Assembly (NCBI GenBank): GCA_030533445.1
Contig: CM060065.1
Location: 53,518,464-53,582,463, forward strand
Source of the DNA: Cyprinodon diabolis
Taxonomy: Eukaryota > Chordata > Actinopteri > Cyprinodontiformes > Cyprinodontidae
Direction of reading: 5' to 3'
DNA length: 64,000 nucleotides
Shown one piece after another: positions 37,201 through 46,200 of this stretch. Both the position numbers and the translations under genes were made by a program. Below the pieces are notes generated by a model. That model worked only from the letters and a program-made list of their open reading frames with translations. It was not told the origin of the DNA and did no database searches. Every line of letters starts with the position of its first letter. Positions within the stretch are counted from its first letter, which is position 1.

Positions 37201-40200
37201 AGCAGCAGCCGCGTTCGAACCGCGCGTCAGCAGCAGCCGCGTTCGAACCGCGCGTCAGCAGCAGCCGCGTTCGAACCGCGCGTCAGCAGCAGCCGCGTTC
37301 CAACCGCGCGTCAGCAGCAGCCGCGTTCCAACCGCGCGTCAGCAGCAGCCGCGTTCCAACCGCGCGTCAGCAGCAGCCGCGTTCCAACCGCGCGTCCGCA
37401 GCAGCCACGTTCCATATGCGCGTCATCAGCAGCCACGCGCGTCTGCAGCAGCCGCGTTCCAACCGCGCGTCAGCAGCAGCCGCGTTCCAACCGCGCGTCA
37501 GCAGCAGCCGCGTTCCAACCGCGCGTCAGCAGCAGCCGCGTTCCAACCGCGCGTCCGCAGCAGCCACGTTCCATATGCGCGTCATCAGCAGCCACGCGCG
37601 TCTGCAGCAGCCGCGTTCCAACCGCGCGTCAGCCGCGTTCCAACCGCGCGTCAGCCGCGCGTCAGCAGCAGCCACGCGCGTCAGCAGCAGCCGCGTTCCA
37701 GCCGCGCGTCAGCAGCAGCCGCGTTCCAACCGCGCGTCAGCAGCAGCCACGCGCGTCAGCAGCAGCCGCGTTCCAACCGCGCGTCAGCAGCAGCCGCGTT
37801 CGAACCGCGCGTCAGCAGCAGCCGCGTTCCAACCGCGCGTCAGCAGCAGCCGCGTTCCAACCGCGCGTCAGCAGCAGCCGCGTTCCAACCGCGCGTCAGC
37901 AGCAGCCACGTGCGTCAGCAGCAGCCACGTTCCAACCGTGCGTCAGCAGCAGCCACGTTCCAACCGTGCGTCAGCAGCAGCCGCGTTCGAACCGCGCGTC
38001 AGCAGCAGCCACGTGCGTCAGCAGCAGCCACGTTCCAACCGCGCGTCAGCAGCAGCCACGTGCGTCAGCAGCAGCCGCGTTCCAACCGCGCGTCAGCAGC
38101 AGCCTCGTTCGAACCGCGCGTAGCAGAAGCAGCCAGTGATGTGCAAAGTCTCTGGTTGTCGCGCATCAAGGCGCAGCTTGAAGCAGCAGCGCCTCATTAG
38201 GGTCTGAGGCGCGTGACGCGCTTTACAAGCAGTAGATACTGGAAAAGATGAACTTTAGCAGCTTGACTCACCAAATCAACCAATCAGAGAAGCTGATGTT
38301 GGAGCCTGCAGAGAGACGGTGCTGCTCATGCAGAGAAAGGGAACTGAACATCAGTGGTTCCTTATGTTAATGTGCTCTGGATGCTTTAAATAAGATCAGC
38401 TAATGAGAGGCTAAGCTGTGGCTGAAATATGTCGTTCAGATCCATGTTTACGAAGGCGAGATGCAGCGAGCTCAGGGTCAGCTGGAGGCGGAGATGCAGA
38501 ACCTGGAGGAGGAAAAGAACCGTGTGATCGAGGAGGCCTTCATCAGAGCTGAGAGCGAGATGAAAGCCGTTCATGAGAACCTTGCAGGTCAGCTCCATCT
38601 GCTCACTTGATGTTGCTGTTGTGGAGTCTGTGCTTGCTGACAGGATGATGATGATGATGATGATGATGTGTGCAGGTGTGAGGATGAACCTGCTCAGCCT
38701 GCAGCCGGCTCTCAGGACTTTGACGTCGGACTATAACTGTCTGAAGAAGCAGGTTCAGGACTTCCCCTCCATGCTGGATAAAGCCATCTCTGAGGCCAAG
38801 CAGGAGGTGAGTGGCGCAGACGCATCACAGAATCGCCTCCTGGCGGCGAGAAGCGAGGAAGAGGAGCACCAGTGGGCGGGTTCTGATGGCGTTTCTGCTC
38901 CACCTGTTTTCAGATCTGCCAGGTGATCAGTGATGTGAGCAGCACCAACCAGGAGCTGCTGCGGAAGTACAAGCGAGAGATGAACCTGAGGAAGAAGTGT
39001 CACAACGAGCTGGTCCGATTAAAAGGTTCGACAAAACCTTGGTGTCAGTTTAGAAAGGAGAAGCAAACCTAGATTAAAGGCGTGTCTAAACCAGAACATA
39101 GGTCTGGTTTTAACTCAGTTAACAAATGGAACCTGACTGATCCTCTGCAGTACCGGCTCTACCAAACTACCCCATCCTCTGTGTGTTCCAGGTAACATCC
39201 GGGTCTTCTGCCGAGTCCGACCCATCAGTCAGGAGGAGCAGGACTCTGCAGATAACAGAACCATGCTGAGCTTTGACTCGGACGATGACGCCATCCTCTA
39301 TCTGTCCAGCAAGGGGAAGATCATGACGTTTGAGCTGGACAAAGTCTTCCCGCCGCAGGCCTCACAGGAGGAGGTTAGTCCTGGAAACCATCCACTCCCT
39401 CTTAGATTTACCTGAATCCGTCTCACCTGTGTGCCTGCTATCTGATTGGTCCATCAGGTGTTCCAGGAGGTCCAGGCTCTGGTCACTTCCTGCATCGACG
39501 GCTTCAACGTCTGCATCTTCGCCTACGGACAGACAGGCTCAGGGAAAACCTACACCATGGAGGTATGAGGCGGATCAGAACCTTTAGTTATCCAGCTACA
39601 AACTAAGCTCTGATAGGAGGAGTCCTGTATGATGTCATACCTGTAAACCCGCCCCCTGTGTTCTCAGGGTGTGGCTGATAATCCAGGCATCAATCAGCGC
39701 GCGCTCCGCCTGCTGTTCTCAGAGGTGACGGAGAAAGCTCCGGACTGGGACTACAAGATCATCGTCAGCATGGTGGAGATCTACAACGAGACGCTACGGT
39801 GAGGAACCTGGTTCTGGATCCAGACTGGATCAGGACCAGAAGGTCTGGAGCAAATGTGTCTTCAGTTGTCTGTGTCAGTGTTGCATTGTTCAAAAGACCA
39901 GACGGAAAAAATGGAAGCAACGACGCACAACTTCTGACCGAAGCTTTGATTCAAATAACAGATTCTCCTTTTCAGGTCGATATTCAGGCTCCTGTTAGAA
40001 AAGGAAAAGTCCGCTCAGCCAGGAATCACCAATGGATCATTATTTATACTTAAAACTAATACGTTCATTTAATGAAGTTTGTGTTAATCAGTAAAAAAAA
40101 TTAAATTATAATTTTCATTGCGATCACTGAGTCCGTGAGCGGCCATTTTTGCCCAAATATAGTAGCCCCTCCCTCCTGCCATCTTCCAGCAGTGACGTCA

Positions 40201-43200
40201 CGGTGCGGTAAGCCTAGCGCCATTCTCCCCGCTTTCCAAGCTAAATCAATGGGAACTACTAGACACATCTGCTAACCCTAACCCTGGTGGGTGCCTCTGC
40301 CCCCTGGTGGGTGCCTCTGCCCCCGGGTGGGTGTTTCTGCCCTCGGGTGGGTGTTTCTGCCCTCGGGTGGGTGTCTCTGCCCCCTGGTGGGTGTCTCTGC
40401 CCCCTGGTGGGTGCATCTGCCCCCTGGTGGGTGCTTCTGCCCCCTGGTGGGTGTTTCTGCCCTCGGGTGGGTGTCTCTGCCCCCTGGTGGGTGCCTCTGC
40501 CCCCTGGTGGGTGTCTCTGCCCCCTGGTGGGTGCCTCTGCCCCCTGGTGGGTGCCTCTGCCCCCGGGTGGGTGCCTCTGCCCCCTGGTGGGTGCATCTGC
40601 CCCCTGGTGGGTGTTTCTGCCCTCAGGTGGGTGTTTCTGCCCTCGGGTGGGTGTCTCTGCCCCCTGGTGGGTGCCTCTGCCCCCGGGTGGGTGTTTCTGC
40701 CCTCGGGTGGGTGCCTCTGCCCCCTGGTGGATGCATCTGCCCCCTGGTGGGTGCATCTGCCCCCTGGTGGGTGTTTCTGCCCCCTGGTGGGTGTTTCTGC
40801 CCTCGGGTGGGTGTCTCTGCCCCCTGGTGGGTGCCTCTGCCCCCGGGTGGGTGTTTCTGCCCTCAGGTGGGTGTCTCTGCCCCCTGGTGGGTGCATCTGC
40901 CCCCTGGTGGGTGTCTCTGCCCCTGGGTGGTTGCCTCTGCCCCCGGGTGGGTGTCTCTGTCCTCGGGTGGATTCTGAAAATCTGTTTTCCTGCAGAGATC
41001 TGCTCAGGGACAATCCTACGGACAAACTGGACATCAAGTTGAATCCTGACGGCAGCGGACAGCTTTACGTCCCCGGACTCACTGAGATCACAGTTCAGAG
41101 CCCCGAGGACATCAACAAGGTAGGAGCTTCCTGTTTGGCCTTTCAGAGTAAAACGTTCTGGACAGAACCTGTTGATGAAATCAGAACAAACTTCAGCGTT
41201 CGGTTCTGATGAGCGTCTCACCCGTCCTCAGGTGTTTGAGCTAGGTCACCTGAATAGAGCGACGGCGTGCACCAACCTGAACGAGCACAGCTCCCGCTCC
41301 CACGCCCTGCTCATCATCACCGTGTCTGGATTAAACAGTACGACTGGAACCAGGACACAAGGTGTGGACCACAGGATGTTTCTGACTGCCGGCGGTTCGG
41401 ATGTGGCGTTTTCGGACCGCAGAGGACCTGGAGATTGGAGTCCTCTCTGGTTCTGATGGTTGGACTCGTTTTCTCAGTCGGCCCTTTTCTCTGTTCCGCT
41501 GAACCTAGGGAAGCTGAACCTGGTGGACCTGGCGGGATCGGAGCGGATCGGGAAGTCTGGAGCCGAGGGCAGTCGGCTCAGAGAGGCCCAGTGCATCAAC
41601 AAGTCGCTGTCGGCGCTGGGGGACGTGATCAGCGCGCTGCGCAGCAGACACGCCCACGTCCCCTTCAGGAACTCGCGGCTCACCTACCTGCTGCAGGACT
41701 CGCTGAGCGGAGACAGCAAGACCCTGATGATGGTCCAGGTAAGTCCTGCTGGAGTCCAGGGGCCGGGTCTTCTTGGTGCCAGTGCCTTTCTCACACCTCC
41801 ATGTCCCTGCAGGTGTCTCCGTTGCCAGGCAACATGAGCGAGTCAGTCTGCTCGTTGAAGTTTGCTCAGCGCGTTCGCAGCGTGGAGCTCAGCTCGTCTT
41901 CGTCCAAGAGGCACGAGAACTCGTCCACCTCGTCCTCGCCAACACACGACAGCGTAGAGGTACAGTGATCCCCGGGCCAGCAGCCCAATCTGGGCCAGAA
42001 CCAACCAGAACCCGCTGGTCTAATCTAGAAAAACCATGAGAAATCCATGAAATTAAAAGCGTAGAAGAAGAAACTGTTCTGACTTCTTCCACAGCTGGAC
42101 TCTCCCCCCGTGACGCCCGTCCCCCTCCCCATCTCCCGGGCCAGCAGCGCTGGCTCAACACTGTCCTCGGCCTCCAGAACTCCCAGTGGCTCCCGCAGGA
42201 GGTCCCAGTCACAGCTGTCTGCAGGTAAACGTGCACGCTCACGTGCACACTCAGCCGTCAGGGCGTTGACCTCCTGCTGCAGGTGTTTGATCCACCCCCT
42301 CAGTTCGGTTTGGTTCTGATTGTTCGTCCGTTCAGACGTGAATTTTCCGATTCCTTCAGGTTTTCTGGAACCAGGCCAGTTTTTTTTATCTTAAGCCCTA
42401 TTTCCACTAGCCTTTTAAACAGCGCTGAGATCGGTCCGATCACGGTAACCAAGACAACTGAGTGTAAATGGTACGCACAACCGAACCGCGCTAACAGGGT
42501 AGTAGTTCATCAGCAGGGCTCGGCGCGGTTCAGTTCTGGCTCAGAGCAGACCGCCTCATCTCCTCACAGTCAGCCTCCGTAATCAGGAAATTCATTAAAA
42601 TCCTAGCTTCCCTACCGCGCCGCACGATTTCCAGCGATGATTCTCACAACCTGATCCGTCCCGAAAGCACGATCCGCCCTGTGCATGCGCCAACAGATAT
42701 ACGTCTGGGTGTCCATAAATTATATAATTATGGTACTAAAATGACCCGTTTCTATCCTTAATCTCTAAAGAATGTTAATACATCGTTAAAAAATGTTTTA
42801 TGACTTTTGTGAGACAATTTTGATGCTTTTTCCATTTTCTCTGTTAAACAGCTTCTTTGACGTCATCATGGGAAACGCTCAGAGCAGTAAATCTGCTCTG
42901 ATAAAGACAACATTTATATACATTTTTAAGACAGAACGATTTGACATTTAAATTTGACTTCGCTACGACTTTAAATCCAAAACTGAAAAGTTAGCTCCTG
43001 GCAGTAGCGTAGGATCCCATTTCCTGTGCAGATCGACCAGTGATAAAACAGAGAGGATTTTAAAGCATTTGTTTTCTTAGGAAATGCATAATTAACCTTT
43101 AACACATTATATTTTAGTATGCTTAATATTTTGGGGAGGGAAAATCGTCATTTAGATCATTTTAACAAAATAAAATCGAGGATGTATATCTGGATGCACA

Positions 43201-46200
43201 AATTAGCTGATGGCGTATGAACGGATCGTGCTCCAGGATGGATCGGATGCTGACAATGATTCTTTAGCAGAGTGATGAAGCTAAACGTCTGTCGTTGTTT
43301 CCTGCGTCTGGAAGCCCTGATCAGACGATCGTTTGTCGTATCTTCTTCCCAAAAGCCGACTCTGTCAAAGAAATTCACCAAAGGCTGCCTTCTTCGCCTG
43401 ACTCTCCTCATACTTCCTAAATGTTACGGGTGCCGCCATGTTGGTTTGCTTGTTTCCCTCTAGAGCATAGGCGGATCTACTGGGGTGGCATAGGGTGGCA
43501 AAGGCCCCCCTAAATGACAGCCTTGCCACCCCTGCTGCCACCCCAGTTGGCGGTAGGGGTGGCGAGGCTTATAAATTATGGATCATTTGAGAATTACGAC
43601 CGCTAATTTCCAATGTCGGACTGCAGTGAATGCAGCACGAGATGACAGAGAGCGACTGAGACTGATTGTTTTGAAAACCGAATGGGGCAAAGCGAGGGAG
43701 CCAGGGGTCATGGGGAGAGGAGACACGGGATGAAACAGGTAAACACTGATTAACTATCTATGGAGAAATGAAATCATAATGAAAGCTCAATGTTGCTAGC
43801 ATAGCTGCTGATTTTATGATGATAAAAATCAGGTTGCAGAACGTTATTTCTCTATCTATGATGTTAGTTAGGCCTGACGTCTCAGGCTCATAAAGACATA
43901 TTTTCGGTCAACTATGACAGAAAAGAGACGATCACGTTTGGTTGAACTCAAATCAAAACGCACAAAGGCTTTGGATCTAAATACATTAGTGAAGCGTTTT
44001 GCTGAGCAACATGGAAATCACTGCGTTCAGCTGTTATAGTCATGTTAACTTTATGTTCTGCTCTCTGCTGAGCCTTTACAGAGCTGCTACATTTTGTTTT
44101 GGCACCTGAGAAAATCTGATATTTCCTTTAATAAAACCAAAAGTGTTAAAAGTTAAAAATGTGATACTGGTGTGAATCCTGCTTAATATGAAGCAGTGTT
44201 GTTGTTTCTTTTTTGTATATATAGTATGAAACTATCCAGAAACGACCTGTATGAACCTACTCACAAGCAAAATGTATTTTTATGTTGCTTCTTTTCAGAT
44301 TTGTGGAGATTTTGATGTAACATACAGAACCCGCCTCTTTGTTGATTTGTTGATACAGCAGTATGGAGGACCAACTCTGCCATATTTAAAAATAAATACA
44401 GAAATAAATAAATGCTTAATAAATAAATAAGCATACAATTAATTGCCACCAAAATACAAACAACAAATAAATGTAAGTAGAAATTAAATTATACAGCTAG
44501 TCATAAAGGTATATAACTCTTTAATTGGCTTCTTTATTTCTTTGCCTTTTTTAATATTTACCTTATTTATTTTTTTGTCATTTATGATCTTCAACTTCAT
44601 TTTTTAATTATATTTTTAAGTATTTATTTATGTGCATGTTATCATATTTTTGTCTGTTTTATTCTTCCTTTGTATTTTTTTACCCTAGTTATTTCTTTCT
44701 GCCTGCCCTTTTAACATTTCTGCCTGCCATTATAATATAATTTCTAATTACATTTATTTGTTGATTGTATTTTTGGTGGCAATTAATTGTATGCTTATTT
44801 ATTTATTGAGCATTTATTTATTTCTGTGTTTATTTTTAAATATGGCAGAGTTGGTCCTCCATATACAGCTCTATCTACAGCATATCTACATGCAGGAAAT
44901 GTCCCTTTCATGTTGCCGTAACTGCTGTATGTGAAGTTACTGAGGAACAAATGGGGTAAATGTGTGTTCAGAGTAAACATTACATAGATGTCTGGTACCT
45001 TGTTTGGTGCCTTGACCCATTTATTTCTACTGTGTAGTTCTGCTCACTGTAGTGCAGTTCAGTCCATAGATCTATGATGGGAAACTTTTTCTTTCTATAG
45101 TTTCTTCTTGTGCAAATGCTGCAAAGCTGCCTCTCTGACAGTCAATCTCACACATCTGCGACTCAGCACCTGTGTCTTACCTTCATACCTTTCCTGTCAT
45201 AAGGCCCCTCTAGAAGTAGTGTTATCATTCTTCTACCTCCTATTAGATCACATTGTACGATGTATTATTAATATGAACTGTTTCACATGAAACACTAGTA
45301 CTGTACATACTATTCTCACCAAACTGTGATAACTGTGATTAAATTCAGTGTAAACAAATGCCATATGTTGCCACCCCTAAAAAATTCCTGCCCCCCTCTC
45401 GCCACCCCATAAATATTTTTCTAGATCCGCCCCTGCTCTAGAGAGCAGTAGTACCGTAGATCGCCACTAGGAGGCGAGGAACCGTGGTAGGGTGGCGTGT
45501 AAACGGTTGAAAGGAACCGAGCTCGGCACGGTTTACTGACCCTAGCTCGGTCCGGATCGGTTTTCAGGGGGGAGTAGAAATGAGGCTTTAGGGTGAAGCT
45601 GAATTATTTTTGATGTTTAGGGAGCAGCTGATGTTTTATTTCATCCATTCCTACAGAACCTCAATCTTCCTCCTGATGTTCCATGAATTCAGCGTGGAAA
45701 TAAAGCGGTAGAAAAGCTTTTATTTAGTTTTCTTCAAACTGAATAAAACCTGCAGCCTTTTCTGGCTTACTGCAGTGCATCATGGGAACTGTTGTCCTTC
45801 AGTGACTGAGCTCTGCCTCCTAAACGCTGCAGGTCGGAGCTGTCCCAGAGACGGAGCGCCATCGCTGTCAGTCTGTCCCTCTACCTCTGTGTCCTCATTC
45901 TGTGCTCTGATTGGTTGGTTTCCAGACAGACAGGTAGACAGACCCGGCCCATTGGTGGGGGACGGTGGGCAGGTAGGTGGGGTGGGGGGGTTGCTGGATA
46001 TGTTGGCATGGCGCTCTCAGCATGGCATGGTGACCCCGTGTTGTCTCTAACACCCCCTCCCCCCCAGCTGTCACTTTTGAGCTTGTGTTTGTGCTGCAGA
46101 GTCCTGAGCGGGCCCCGCCATGGCCCGCCAAGGCTGCCGGTCCTTAACGGGCCCCGGTTAGGCTGCCGGTCCTTAACGGGCCCCGGTTAGGCTGCCGGTC

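Larger units (their letters stand above)
42395..45587. mobile_element. Outer DNA transposon, 3.19 kb with insertions, kifc3 intron 20
   Basis: The left end GCCCTATTTCCACTAG (42,395) is the inverse of the right end, whose complement starts GCCTCATTTCTACT. The element is flanked by TTAA on the left and TTTA on the right, compatible with a decayed TTAA target duplication as in piggyBac-like elements. Subterminal segments rich in CGGTCCG and GCTCGGC words are shared inversely. It contains at least two other elements (about 42,630-43,262 and 43,466-45,435). Confidence 0.55.

Noticed and set aside
35747..38200. Frames of about 690-817 codons rich in Arg, Ser, Ala and Gln
   Set aside because: They translate the 28/19-bp CpG-rich array in all phases. 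The arrays lie between kifc3 exons 9 and 10, whose direct joining matches the mammalian protein.
40246..41221. Frames of 228-320 codons on both strands overlapping kifc3 exon 16
   Set aside because: They come from the 20-bp array plus shadow reading of the true exon. The kinesin frame is fixed by switch and P-loop motifs and phases.
45838..45942. Candidate extra kifc3 exon
   Set aside because: It has acceptable borders and phase, but the product resembles no KIFC3 tail and splicing to 47,195 is equally possible. Left out until transcripts are seen.
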